64,000 nucleotides of DNA from Microglena sp. YARC (Eukaryota > Chlorophyta > Chlorophyceae > Chlamydomonadales > Chlamydomonadaceae). Below, one piece after another: positions 49,970 through 62,257 of the stretch (position 1 is the first letter of the stretch; every line of letters begins with the position of its first letter). The notes beneath the pieces are model-generated. The model ran no database searches. It saw only the letters and a program-made list of their open reading frames with translations, and was not told where the DNA came from. Position numbers and translations under genes: made by a program. The DNA lies in NCBI GenBank assembly GCA_022414725.1, contig CM039462.1:72849803-72913802 (forward strand), read 5' to 3'.

Positions 49970-50170
49970 AGCAATTACAATGGTCTAGTGGTAGACCAGG
50001 TTGCTAATGAATGAGGGGTCGGGGGTTCGACTCCCCCTTTGGTCGCTCTTGGCGTTGCAGGTCGTCGTCAACCGCTATGGTAGCTTGTCCAGTTGAGGTA
50101 GGAGACCGCTCCCCACCCGCGTACGACGGGCTCCCTTAACGCCACGCCCCACCAGGCGTTATCATTACTT
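49970..50170 (+). mobile_element. tRNA-derived SINE, head type X
   Basis: AATGGTCTAGTGGTAGACCA head, GGGGGTTCGACTCCCCCTTT T-arm, body GTCGTCGTCAACCGCTATGG to CCACCAGGCGTTATCATTAC. The T-stem pairs perfectly (GGGGG/CCCCC), making this the best-kept head. Confidence 0.75.
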
Positions 50171-50616
50171 ATTTCAGGACTGCATGACACTGCTGAGTGA
50201 AAAAGAAAAAATATAGTGTGCCATATTACGAGCTGGGAGGTTGAGGGGGCAGCCCCTTAGCTTGTTCTGAGGCCAACCGCCAAGCTGAGTGCAATCACAT
50301 GTGTTGATGTGTGTGGACAGTTTGAAGACGTGTCCAGTCACTCAGTTCTGTGCACAAGTGGGTTAAGCTGCCTCTAGAGGAATAATTGTCATGAGGTTAT
50401 ACAGCTGCCTCAAGGTGCTTGTCATTATAATGTTGTGGAAAGGGCTTGTCTTGTGTCAAGTATGGGCCTATGGCCTGTACATGACTACGTAGTGTAATGT
50501 AATGTTGTACTCTAGTGCAAAAGGAATCTCGGTCCCTGCCAGACTCATCTCTCTCAACTGCTGAGCTCTCTCAGCTCCTCATAATCTCGGCTGCACAGAC
50601 TCCAGCTCAGACTCAC

Positions 50617-50733
50617 TTGCAAGGTCGTCCTCATACTCCTCCTCACCGATGGCGGTGGGGTCGTCGAACGAAGGAACGACAATCTGATGCACTGCATTAA
50701 GCAGCTGCTGGATGTTCGTCGTCCCTGCTAGCC
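50617..50733 (-). CDS. Isolated candidate internal exon
   Basis: Minus strand, acceptor CAACTCCAG and donor GCAA|GTGAGT. Encodes LAGTTNIQQLLNAVHQIVVP followed by an acidic SFDDPTAIGEEEYEDDLA. Protein-like composition and good splice sites support it, but neighbouring exons were not found. The family is not recognised. Confidence 0.45.
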
Positions 50734-51054
50734 CTGGAGTTGATGAAATGATGACCCCCCCCCCCCCCCCCCCCCCCCTTCCCCAGGAAAACCGATAGAG
50801 GGAGGGAAGAGCTTCCATCTTCCTCTCCCAGTCAAGGGCAGGTGTTGGGAAGGTCAAGCGAGAAATTGATAATGAAATTGTTACATCCGTGTAATGCAGT
50901 CACTCACAGGACGTGAAATTAAGGACACCACAGCGTAAGCCAGAGCTAGCAGTTGTCATCGTAGGACCTCATTATAAAAAGATATACGGTGCCACGGCCC
51001 TAAAGCCCCCGGGGTTAGGGTTTGGCACTAAATGATTCCGGTTTAGGGTTTGGC

Positions 51055-51185
51055 ACTACATGATGCCGGTAGTCTGACTAGGCCCAAGTTACCATTTATA
51101 TATTATATGATGCAAGCAAAGTTGTATGATATCATGTGATATCATACTCGCCTTTGGTCCACATCATATGATATGCCGATCCCTA
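51055..51185. mobile_element. Family-2 element, left-truncated
   Basis: It begins inside the element (ATGATGCCGGTAGTCTGAC) and keeps the right end ATGATATGCCGATCCCTA. Confidence 0.7.
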
Positions 51186-53020
51186 GTAGTATTGAAAAAG
51201 TACCTAAATGCTAGAAGAGTCCATGTGTCATGACTAGGGGTCGGCTATGTGCCTATGTTAAATAATATACGATAATAAAATAATAATATATAATATAATT
51301 CGGACGAGCCGTCCCACTAGAATTATGAATTTATTTAAAAAAACTAATATTATTGTAACACCGGGTGGATGGCAAAACGGAAAATATCTGGTACCCGTGA
51401 GTATTAAAAACAAAAGTGGGGGACTCCTATCCCTAAAAAACCTGATGAAAAACCTCCACTGCGCGCTTCGAGGAGCTCCATGGCGCGCAATGATCTAAAC
51501 GCGTTATTTAAAGTCATTTCTGATGGCTGCTAGCCGCTTGCCACTGCTAGGAGACGAAGATCCAGTACTTGGGAAAGTACGAATCCCCTCTTGCGGTGGA
51601 ATTCGTAGTGGTGCGAGGCCTAATTTTCGCGCTGCGACTACCTTTAAGGCCTATCTGAAGCATGGTGGTCCACTGTCAGGACCTGTTTCGCCGAGTTCGG
51701 AGGCTAGGAACCGACCTTGTACCACAACTGCCAACCTTGGACCTTGGCGCGAGCCCATGTGGCCATGTAGCATATATGTTCGTACGTCTGACTGTACTGG
51801 CTCTGCCTATTGTATCTCAAAACTGCATGGCCCGATCGGCCAAATTTTTTTGACAGCTTTTTGGTGATCACCTAACGGAGGTATCCAAGCATTCAAAAAA
51901 CAGTCCTGGCCCATACCGTATAGCTTGATCTTGGTGGGCAATATGGGTGTCTAAAAGCATGAAATTTAGTGTACTGTGCGCCCCATTTGTAATAAACACT
52001 CCCAATAGGCATCACAGGGTACTCGTATATGTATGGGGCATTGGTCTTCCCAAGTGGCCGAGGAGCTGGTCGCAAATTAGATGCGGCTTATAGATTATTG
52101 CTGTGTTTTTTTTAGGGTATTAAAACGGCCGCTAGATCTGAAATCCAAAGAGGAGCTTTGTAAATGTTCGTCAAAAAAATCTACCAAATTTGGGCCGTAT
52201 CATAGTAATATGCAGTAAAACAGTACCAGGTTTGATCTGTGCGTCATAGAGGCAAAACAACTGTGTTGTAAGTCCAATTACGCCATTTGGGGGCATTTAG
52301 GGCCAAAACCTTCTTTCAGACCTCATAAACCAGGTTTGGCCCTGTAGGACGATTGTGGCAATACCTCAATGGGCCCACAGATCAGTAACATGTAATAAAA
52401 AGCTGCCTAGGGAATTTTCAAGGCACTCTATCATACCAGATGCTGCTTTCATAGGCCCCATTGGGCAATTTTCTAGGCCATTTGAGCCTCCCACAGTTGA
52501 AAAACTTGTTTTACTCCATTTCCAATTCTGAGTCGAATTGTCGACCGAACTTCGTAAAAAAAAAAAAAAAAATCCTGCAAAAACAAGTGGCCCCCTTTTT
52601 TTGACCATGTTTGGGGGCCTAGATGAGGGTTTGGTCCACTCCTCTCGAAACTTTTCAGCATAGTCAGACCTTGATATACATATAAATATTCATCCTACAT
52701 AAAAATTTAGAGACGAGAGGAGTGGATGTACCCTCCTCCCGGCCATCCCCGTATAAGGGTTTTGGCTGTGGTGCAGCCCCCCTCATAGCCCCCCCCATTA
52801 AATACTAATACCCCTTTTTTGAACAACTTAGATATGGATTCTGGGGTTTTACAACATGGCGCACATAATGGCATCCTCGGAATTCCCACACAGGGCTGGG
52901 CCATAGCACCCACACTTACTCATTTAGCCACCCAATCACCCATTAATTCACCCAGCTCCCACCCATTCACCCACCCAAGGGGGTAGATACTTATTTAGGG
53001 CTGTTCAAGCTTTATATCGC
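51186..53020. other. Intergenic, no gene recognised
   Basis: AT-rich with scattered A/T runs. The frame at 51523-51867 lacks splice sites or recognisable motifs and I do not call it. Confidence 0.4.
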
Positions 53021-53315
53021 CGGTATTTATTTTACCGTGTACCGTACGATATATCGTACGGTACTAAAGTTCCGATATTTTTTGGGATTACCGTACGATA
53101 TATCGTCTTTACCTTACGATATCTCGCGTTTTTATCGTATCCTGTGGTCCTGTGGTCTACGAAAATATCTTACCCACGGCAGGTCGGCGGTTCGATTCTC
53201 GTCAGGAGCACCTGAGTCTGGGCCAGGGAATTTAGTATACCGCCTTATACCGTACGGTATATCACGATATATTGTACGTTAATTGAAAATACCGTACGGT
53301 ATTGACAGCCCTAAC
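53020..53315. repeat. CCGTACGATATATCGTACGG palindromes around a tRNA-like core
   Basis: The outer parts contain palindromes (ACCGTACGATATATCGTACG, ATACCGTACGGTAT). The centre (about 53135-53212) holds GGTCCTGTGGTCTACG and GGCGGTTCGATTCTC, with a 3' CAGGAGC that pairs with most of TATCCTG. The T-stem is poor, so a functional tRNA is unlikely. Confidence 0.55.
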
Positions 53316-53524
53316 TTATTGGCACGAATTCCAAAGTGGTGCCAATTAACTACCTTGCCAAGGCTACTACTCATGGGTGCCTGCCAATTGAGATGAAACC
53401 TAGCCTATGTTGTGGCAAATAATCTCCTTTAGTACCCTGCATTAAAACCCTGAGAATGTTAGTGGAATATTTTTTCACACGGCCTGAACACGATTACAAA
53501 TTATTATAGTATGCAACCTAGATA

Positions 53525-53783
53525 TCTCAATATTTCAGCTTCCTGGAGCCTCCTGATAGTTCTTTTCCTTCCCTCAATATCCTTTATAAGTGACTTGCCC
53601 AGTATTGGCATGAAAACTGCATGGGATTGCTACATGAATCCCACAAAAGGTATAAATGTGACGTCCACCTGCGCCCACCATCATTATGTCAGCTTCAAGG
53701 TGCGCTAGCTCGCTATAGTTTGGGCTGAATTGCCAGCCAGGGAATCTGCCTAGAAGCTGCTGCCTGTAGCCTACAATAAAAGC
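53525..53783. mobile_element. Diverged family-1 foldback element
   Basis: The right arm is clear (CTGCCTAGAAGCTGCTGCCT then GTAGCCTACAATAAAAG). The left end (ATTTCAGCTTCCTGGAGCC) is decayed. Confidence 0.55.
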
Positions 53784-53878
53784 TATGTCTCGAACCGTTG
53801 TATGGGTTTGTATGGGTTCATAAATTGCTATAATCTGAAGACACACCAATAAGCGTTTATTAGGTTGGTTAGACCCTG

Positions 53879-54400
53879 TCAGCCCTTCAACTTGCTCTGG
53901 TCCCCAACATGCACACCAGACAAGAAAGTATAGTCGAGGCTGTCCAGTTCCGGATGCCAGAAATCACTTTCTTGTACGGCAACTCAGCGCAAGAAGAGCA
54001 ACACAAGGCATCCCGGGCAAGTAGTACAGTTTGCAAGCATCTGAGACGGTCAAGAAACCCTTTGTAGTGGCACTCCAAGACACCCTTGGTTACACGATGG
54101 GCCTCAGTAGGACGGTGAACCTGGAAGGGGTAGCTCTAACAGAAAGGTTGAGGCCACTCCACAAGTCCACAGCCTTCCAGCCTTGGCAAATAGTTTGCTG
54201 GGGCTCAGCATTTGCATTTGCATCATCTCCATCAAGGGCTGTGGCTGGGACTCAGCACTAGCAGTCACATCATCTCCATCAAGGGGCTGTGTTTGGGGCT
54301 CAGCACTTGCAGTTGCATCATCTCCATCAAGGGGCTGCAGCTGTGGCTGTGGCTGGGCTGGTTTGACTCCAAAGAACTTGCTGATTTCAGATGTTCAGGA
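53879..54400 (-). pseudogene. Frameshifted 3' part of an unrecognised gene
   Basis: On the minus strand consecutive protein-like blocks lie in different frames: FFGVKPAQPQPQLQ with three PLDGDDATASAE-type repeats, then a block with GWKAVDLWSGLNLSV, then ECHYKGFLDRLRCLQTVLLA with a Cys-rich end, then SDFWHPELDSLDYTFLSGVH and a TGA at 53879. The first break is explained by one missing base: two repeat copies have CCCC and the third CCC (plus strand near 54235). Either a decayed gene or uncorrected sequence errors. The family is not recognised. Confidence 0.55.
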
Positions 54401-54599
54401 AGGGGTTCAAGGCTTTGTACACTTTGGTGACACTGTAATAATATTAGTTAATATTAGTTTTTCAAACATTAATATCAGTTGCCGTTCACTAGTCATGGTT
54501 ATTACCTATAATACAGATCTCATTGCAAGCACAGAAAAAGGATACGGCTTCATATGCATAGGTGCATGCCAAAGCAAGTTCTTCTTATCTTAGTGCTCG

Positions 54600-55659
54600 C
54601 CTAACTGATCAAGGTATCGACCCACTTTGAGCACCCCCGCCCCCATCACATAAGCCCACCGTGGTGAGCCCCCCTCCCCCACCCACCCCACCCATACAAT
54701 ACACACACATACACCACCACACATTGAGCCACCGGTCCTGAGACCCCAAGGCATGCCAGAGCAAACAGATCAACCAAGGTAGTTTGATTTCCTAGAGGCT
54801 GGTGTAGTACATCAAAGCAGATGCGTCTTCAAATCATGGTGCGTCCATAATCGTACAACTATAGGGATCAAAAGTTCATATCATCTGGGTGTGTGTCTGA
54901 GAGTATGGTGGAGAGCATAAGTTCCATGGGAAGATGAGGGGATAACTGCGGTATACATATTGGAGCACAGCATCAGCTTTAATAGCTTTCACTTGTTTAT
55001 TTGTTATTAACACAGCCCCTTTTTTTATTCACCATGGCGGAAGCCAACTGATCTGCCCCTTTCAACTCACTGCCCTTTCAACACATCCAAAACGCTAAGA
55101 GGTAAGATCTACATGCGTTCCCTTCAATCGTCGAACACAGGTGTCGACTAACGCCGATGCTGACGGCGATCGCAACAATGCATCTTAGTCAAAAAGGGTC
55201 ATGAGCAGTTGCTGGCCTCCCGTTGGTACCGGTTGATGGTCCGGCATCGTCCTGGCTGCTGAAGTCCTCACCGATCCCGCATACATTCAAGCAACAAGAA
55301 GACCTGTTGAACAGTTGGTGGGTGACATGCTCTTCCGTCCTGGACACGCATACACTACGCATGCATGAATGCATACAACACTCGACCATCAGGTGTGTGT
55401 GGTGTGAGTGAGTGTATGTATGTGTGCGGGTGGTGCCGCGGGTGTGCGTGTGGGGTGGGGGTGGGGGTGGGGTGGGGGTGGGGGTGGGGGTGGGGTGGGG
55501 GGTGGGGTGGGGGGGGGCAGAGAAGGCAGGGAGCATGCATGTTATTGTATGTATGGACCACGAAGAGATCCAGAAACCACGAGCCGAGACATAACTTCGA
55601 GAAACATTTGACGTGTTAGTTTTATAGCAGAATACCCCTTCACTTGATGTTAGCACTGT
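54600..55659. other. Intergenic, G-rich tract at 55430-55520
   Basis: The tract of GGGGTGGGGGTGGGGGT repeats could form G-quadruplexes. Gly- and Pro-rich frames over it are artefacts of composition. No gene supported. Confidence 0.5.
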
Positions 55660-55865
55660 TTTTCTTTCGGCTACCAGCACCAAGCTTCTAGGCAGCTCCC
55701 TGAGACTGCCATTGGTCCAAACCCAAAGATACACAGGAGCACTAGATAAGCTTGCGTAATTAAAATAACAGCTTCCATGTACCTTGCTTGCTTCAGGTTT
55801 GGATGGAGAGAAGCCCATGGGAGCTGGCCTAGAAGCTGCTGCACATTGCTGACAAGAAAAAAGGA
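55660..55865. mobile_element. Family-1 foldback element
   Basis: TTTTTCTTTCGGCTACCAGC left; GGGAGCTGGCCTAGAAGCTG and GCACATTGCTGACAAGAAAA right. Confidence 0.8.
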
Positions 55866-56579
55866 AAACTATGGATGTTAGGTGGGGCTAGTCAAAACGA
55901 AACAGTAGGCATGAGACATCAAACTTTCGCCGCCAAATGGAAACTGGCCCAAGGTAACCATAAAGCAAGGCTCTTGTCACACAGGGCTGCACGTTTATTA
56001 TCACCTGATGGCTAATCCGTTGGTTTGCTTGTAAAACCCGAGCAGCCGAGGGTTGCCCAACGCGCAAATTCCTAACCACAGATACCCAGGAAGCGCTAGG
56101 GACGGAGGCAAATGAATGCGCGTAACCAACCTGGACAAAGCCGCGCGGCCAGTTGCTTGTGCCCAAGGAGAAAGCCGAGAGTGGGGTAGAAACGTGCGTG
56201 CAGCTGTATGCACCTTCCTCCGATGCTATGAAGTAGGTTAAATTGGAATGCTTGAGCATTTTTAGATGGCGCTCGGGGCGTTATACGAGGTCGAAGATTT
56301 GACAAAAGGTCCCGGATTTGCATGTCCGGAAATTCCGGGATTGATGGTCAGTCGCAGAATATTTATTATCTGCTCCCATCCTCAGATGTCGCAATTGGCT
56401 CATTGGCATTCTAAACTAGCTGCGAAGCGTGAGCGGTTGGGGGGGGGGGGGGGAAATTGACTGAACAGTTGATAGAACCACGACATCCAAAGCATACCCT
56501 GGATTTGTTGTACCATTCAAGACGCCGGTATCCAACAAACCTCATAAGCGGTTGTGCCAGTCTCTAAACCTATTTATTC

Positions 56580-57435
56580 CAATTAAAAAGCCAGAGTTTT
56601 GTTTTTATTCGAATCTCTGTCAATGACAAATGTCATGTCTTCAGCGCTTTCAAAGACATTGCGTAAAAAATTCGATCTAATGTACATGTTATATGAATCG
56701 TATAAACCCGCATTTGAATGAACTGGTTTTTTGTTTCGCCTGAACAGAGGATGTTTCCAAAAACACGTCCAAGGCCTGGATGGGGTTGTCGTACCCATGC
56801 CCAATTTAGTCCACCCCTAGTTATAGTCATGCGTTTTGGTCAGAGGATCCGAAAACCCATCATTTCCATTGTGTTTTGAAATGGAGAGACCCTGAGAATT
56901 TCCTGGTTCCGTTCTTTCAAAAACAATGGCTGCTCCGGGTGAATGGGATTGGTTGAGAGATCTGATAAATGTATTCACACACCCTTCTAAACTCTTCCGG
57001 TTCCAATAGAATAATATGCCATTCATTTGAATAATCAACATTGAGCTGGCGTCCGATATATATATATCATTCGAGCGATATCATATTTAATGCAAACGAA
57101 CCGACACCCACTTTTTTCAAACGTATACAAACCAATGAATTTTTAAAGCCATGTATGTATAGGTATTAATTGGGAGATTTATCAAATCGGAATATTTTCC
57201 CGAAAAAAGCGGTTGGCTTGTCTGTGATATCGTCCCACGAACTAAATGTTCTACAATTGCATACGCAATAATTCGACAGACTAACAATGTTATTACTGTT
57301 GGAAACAGACTGGTTACTTGCATAAACTGCAGCATTAGATGAAAAGGTAATCTTGGGATACATGTAATTTGAATTATTTGTTGAATAGATTAGACGAATA
57401 ATCACCGATTGGATACAGATGTTAGAAAGAGACAC
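56580..57435 (-). pseudogene. Broken virion-fibre-like coding region
   Basis: Minus-strand frames are interrupted by small shifts. One segment has FSSWDDITDKPTAFF, and in the next frame GKYSDLINLP. The W-x-D-I-x-D-K-P motif is common in tail-fibre and other surface proteins of phages and large algal viruses. Downstream blocks have VFESAEDMTFVIDRDSNKNK, also fibre-like. I take it as a decayed or error-ridden remnant of viral origin; the assignment rests on these motifs only. Confidence 0.4.
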
Positions 57436-57830
57436 ATATGTCGTTAGAATTACAAACTGCTAAATTGGAACGAATACAATACCATTTGTGTTTGAATAAC
57501 CTGGGATGAAATTACACCTAGTGATATCTGATTAGCAGTTGCTAGGTTTTGGCAAATAACGCAACATCATTAGCCATCCGTTTATACTATTCTGAACCCT
57601 CTTGGTATTTTGTGGCTGCCCCAATATATATTGACTGGAATACATTAAATTTAGAAACATATGTTATAACAATATGAGAACAAGGAAAGTTGTAAAAAGA
57701 CGTAAATAATAAGTCCAATCACATCAAACTATTAGGCCAAGAGGTAGGAATATTACTCACGAGCTATCATCATAAACATTAAATGACCAGTTGACAGGAG
57801 TCAGCCTAAATGCTAGGGTATAATCCATAA

Positions 57831-58233
57831 GAGTACGCTATAAAGATTTCTGCACAAGCCGCCAACAGTGAATATCATCAGATTGTTAACCAACATTCAG
57901 CTGTGGAAACACTGGGTCAAACTTCTGTTCAACAGAACAACAGAAACAACAGCCAAACAGGAAAACATCAACTGGGCCGCGCGTGGTTTAACAGACGAAG
58001 AGAACAGAAATCTTTTTCAATAAACGTCCTAAAGAAAGACATGGATTCTGCTTTTGGATCATCAACACCAAATGTGTCCTGATTCAGAAAATCCCGGCGA
58101 AGCGTCAGGCTCCAGAACAAGTCTTAGAAAAAACATAGATGATCTTCAACAGAAATTAAACATGTTTAATTCCAAACATAAAAAAGTTGGAAATTCTGCA
58201 CAATCAAAACTAGATATACCGTATGCGCCTTAA
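57831..58233 (+). pseudogene. Coding-like remnant with one frame break
   Basis: Open from a stop before 57831 to 58082 (with SAQAANSEYHQIVNQHSAVE and an RRREQKSFSINVLKKDMD stretch). After one extra base near 58078-58080 it continues as SLRKNIDDLQQKLNMFNSKH to a TAA at 58231. Charged, Gln/Asn-rich, coiled-coil-like near the end. No ATG near the start. Family unknown; its compact style fits the viral-remnant idea for this block. Confidence 0.4.
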
Positions 58234-58344
58234 TATGGCAAACGGTTTTGGCAAACGACCCTTTGCAAACCGGGGTTAGGGATACAGCTTGAGACCACCT
58301 CCAGGTAGTTGGCCTTTGCCAAGTTTACGGTTACCATCATGGTA

Positions 58345-58612
58345 GCTATGGTCTACTAAGCCTAGCAAAGTTTAATGGTTCTAAATTGAATTGCTACATG
58401 GTTTTATTTTTCCAGAAAGCTTGGGCGGCAGACTACTTTGTAAACATGTACTTTCACCTTGAACTTGGTTACAATGGCTCCGTCAGAATTTGGCTGGCTG
58501 AGCCATGTAACCGGTCTGGCTACTAAGCCTAGAGTTTAATGCTCCTGCTTTGAATTGTTTACATGGGTTTTAATACAGCAAGCTTGGGGCAGACTACTTG
58601 GTGAACATGTAA
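58345..58612. repeat. Diverged direct duplication of about 100 bp
   Basis: CTACTAAGCCTAG...AGTTTAATG...GGCAGACTACTT occurs at 58350-58448 and 58520-58610 with many small indels. Confidence 0.65.
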
Positions 58613-59747
58613 TAGGAAAATGTAACAATAACATAAGACCCTTGCCAACGTGGATTTCAAGTCTGAGCCTTGAGACAGTCAAAGCCATTAGAACCCTTTG
58701 CCAAGTTAGTTTTGCCATGCTTTTCTGAGACCAACTTTTAGGGGGAATGACATTTGCCAATTACTTATCTTGGCCAATACTTAAGGCCGCATACGGTCAA
58801 TAACTATTGCTACCGAATGGCAAGGCAGGACAATGAATCCGCATTGAAATCCTTTGATATCGGCCAGTAGTATCTCATCATTACAAAACATTTACAATTA
58901 TCTGAATGGGTAAATAAAACATTTTTTATTATTTTCAACAACAATACTTATGCAAGCACTTCCATGTCGCTTATCCAAGAACCTGCATGATTTGGTCCGA
59001 AAAATACAGAATTATTTCAAGGGCTACCAAAAAGACTCTCATCAACGCTGATTCACGACTGCAAAATATCGGTGTGATAACCGTAGAACCTTGCCGAGTA
59101 CTGCTTTGGTCGATAGTGATACTTTGAGTTATGCACTTCAATGGGAAAACAGATAGGGTGGCGGTTTTGCAAGAAACATAGAGTCGATAATTTCCCGAGT
59201 GGATCTTGAGGTGAATGGAATGGTGGTGTCGGGTTAACTCAAATTACAATCAGCTATGGAAATATCATGCTGATCCAGTTTTGGGGAGGAGCGGCATAAT
59301 CGCAGGAAAATCGTACAAGGAGGAGGGGATGCTTCAGCCTGGTGCATCTGCTGAAGCAGCATATTCAACATCTATCTGGTTGATTAACAGCTTTCAAACC
59401 GTCTATACTTGACAACTTTAAGCTTATTGGGACAGGTCCCGACTACGGAATCCAACTGACGGTCCTAACTGGTCTAGTCGAGGTGGAACCTTCACAACTG
59501 TCAGAACATTTTCATTGCAGTGTCGACACAATCTCGATTGATGACGGGATTTTGATTCCTGCATAAATCTTGGCCCTGAATTTCTTTCTAAATGTCAATC
59601 CACCGATCGGGTGTCGAGCACGGTGTGATACGCGCGTATCTAACAAAATCCGCATGTAACATCTATAACACAAATCTAAATTCGGATCTATCTAAAACTG
59701 TCCTGTCACGGGGGCGAATTTTGGTTTGTTAGCGGCGCTTGAATGAG

Positions 59748-60747
59748 NNNNNNNNNNNNNNNNNNNNNNNNNNNNNNNNNNNNNNNNNNNNNNNNNNNNN
59801 NNNNNNNNNNNNNNNNNNNNNNNNNNNNNNNNNNNNNNNNNNNNNNNNNNNNNNNNNNNNNNNNNNNNNNNNNNNNNNNNNNNNNNNNNNNNNNNNNNNN
59901 NNNNNNNNNNNNNNNNNNNNNNNNNNNNNNNNNNNNNNNNNNNNNNNNNNNNNNNNNNNNNNNNNNNNNNNNNNNNNNNNNNNNNNNNNNNNNNNNNNNN
60001 NNNNNNNNNNNNNNNNNNNNNNNNNNNNNNNNNNNNNNNNNNNNNNNNNNNNNNNNNNNNNNNNNNNNNNNNNNNNNNNNNNNNNNNNNNNNNNNNNNNN
60101 NNNNNNNNNNNNNNNNNNNNNNNNNNNNNNNNNNNNNNNNNNNNNNNNNNNNNNNNNNNNNNNNNNNNNNNNNNNNNNNNNNNNNNNNNNNNNNNNNNNN
60201 NNNNNNNNNNNNNNNNNNNNNNNNNNNNNNNNNNNNNNNNNNNNNNNNNNNNNNNNNNNNNNNNNNNNNNNNNNNNNNNNNNNNNNNNNNNNNNNNNNNN
60301 NNNNNNNNNNNNNNNNNNNNNNNNNNNNNNNNNNNNNNNNNNNNNNNNNNNNNNNNNNNNNNNNNNNNNNNNNNNNNNNNNNNNNNNNNNNNNNNNNNNN
60401 NNNNNNNNNNNNNNNNNNNNNNNNNNNNNNNNNNNNNNNNNNNNNNNNNNNNNNNNNNNNNNNNNNNNNNNNNNNNNNNNNNNNNNNNNNNNNNNNNNNN
60501 NNNNNNNNNNNNNNNNNNNNNNNNNNNNNNNNNNNNNNNNNNNNNNNNNNNNNNNNNNNNNNNNNNNNNNNNNNNNNNNNNNNNNNNNNNNNNNNNNNNN
60601 NNNNNNNNNNNNNNNNNNNNNNNNNNNNNNNNNNNNNNNNNNNNNNNNNNNNNNNNNNNNNNNNNNNNNNNNNNNNNNNNNNNNNNNNNNNNNNNNNNNN
60701 NNNNNNNNNNNNNNNNNNNNNNNNNNNNNNNNNNNNNNNNNNNNNNN
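59748..60747. other. Assembly gap, exactly 1000 N
   Basis: A round-number gap of unknown true size. All open frames crossing it are artefacts. Confidence 0.99.
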
Positions 60748-61575
60748 CGCACGATGCACAGATATGATTTGAGGAATTCATTGTCTTTCTTACTACATGT
60801 ACCCCCGGGACCGGGATGATGTAATACAGAACATTCATAGGTTCGAGGATATCACGGCGTAGCTTAAATTCAACGGACCTATAGCATACAAAAAATTGGT
60901 CGGTGCATTGTTGATGCAGGGTCCGACGCAACCGCATTTACTCAAACGAAACGCCGTGTGTATCAGCAGGCTTGGAAATGGAAACGTTGCACGGTGCATG
61001 AGCTCAACCTACCGTGCGAGAGATTTAGCTTCCCGTAATAGGCATTGATCGATACAGGAATATACAAGAACTGCCACGAAAAACATAACAGCAAGCAGCT
61101 CCATAATGCCCTTCCTTGAGCGGAAGATACCCGAATAGCCTTACGTAATCGTCCATGTATTCCCCACGTTTATTTGCCGTGTACGTCTTTCTCCTCTACA
61201 ATTCTTCTTCAACGAGCCAGCATTCTGGTCGTACTCAATTTTGGCACCAGATAATAGCGTGGATTGTCGATGCCGTCAAACGTTGAACATAGTCTTATGC
61301 ATCACTTCGATGTACGCCTGAAGTAGAATGTCTCTTGTACAGGTTTCGAGTCATTTACTTTAACATTTCTGGCGTCATTCCTCATTAATCGAATACCCAC
61401 CGCTTTCCATGAAAATAAATTTTTTGCTCCTGTCATTCCACGTACTGCCTTGAAACTGTGATAAACACACCACTACATGCTTGCTATTCCAACTTCTTGA
61501 AGTTATCCATTGTTGCTGTTTTACACAGAAAGATAGGCGTGCGCAAAAGCAATATACTAGACATAGTCTTGATTT
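60748..61575. other. No gene recognised
   Basis: AT-rich sequence after the gap. A short minus-strand frame (60761-60937) runs into the gap and cannot be judged. Confidence 0.4.
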
Positions 61576-62257
61576 TTATACTGTGAACAAATAAACATCG
61601 GTATCATTCTCATCAAGACAGGTGTCTGCCAGGCTGTAGCCAAGTCTGCGGTGTAGCGTCTGATAGACATCTTGGACAGATGACACACAAAGCACACGAC
61701 CTGTCATTGTCAGAGTGGTAAGTAGTGGGATACACTCAAACGGAACATATAAATGAAAAACGTCTCTCGTGTACGGCCACACGCCATGCTATTACTAAGC
61801 CATACAGTCCGGCGGAAACAGTATCGTTTGTCAGAACTGCCTTTCATTTGTTTAATGCACACAATATAAAGCATGGACTTTCACTAAATACATTCACCAG
61901 CTCAGCTAGCTTCATCATCGCGACAGGGAGGCCACACGGCTGCTTGGCTGCACTTGAAGTCCAAACTGCCCTGAGCGAGCTCCTTTGCGCCCGCCTGCCG
62001 CGCCTCTGGCGGGATCCGCCCTGTTGAACTCCGCCTGCTGTCGACTCACAGACCCCTCCTCTCACGCCACTCAATAAGTTCGCCTCAACGCATCTCCACC
62101 TACCCCACTCCCTCTCGTGCACACACGAGATAGACTCCACTAAATGCTTAGACGCCCTGCAAGTGTTCAACAAGTGTGCCACGCCGCCTTCTGGTGCAGG
62201 GAGATTAGGAAGGCAGGCATGCCGCACCTCGTCATGGAGTTGTAATGATAATTGCAC
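61576..62257 (-). CDS. Candidate minus-strand coding region, broken into frames
   Basis: Minus-strand blocks in successive frames: one with WTSSAAKQPCGLPVAMMKLA and ELVNVFSESPC, one with KGSSDKRYCFRRTVWLSNSM, and a terminal VQDVYQTLHRRLGYSLADTC with DENDTDVYLFTV and a stop at 61576. Frame changes occur near 61850 and 61780. Not recognised; it could be a real gene in low-quality sequence. Confidence 0.3.

Noticed and set aside
51523..51867. A 114-codon plus-strand frame
   Set aside because: No recognisable motif, no splice context, and overlapping frames are equally open.
55408..55619. Gly-rich frames
   Set aside because: Come from the GGGGTGGGGGT tract; present in all three frames.
59692..60937. 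Several open frames of 340-400 codons on both strands
   Set aside because: They consist almost entirely of unknown residues from the 1000-N gap.
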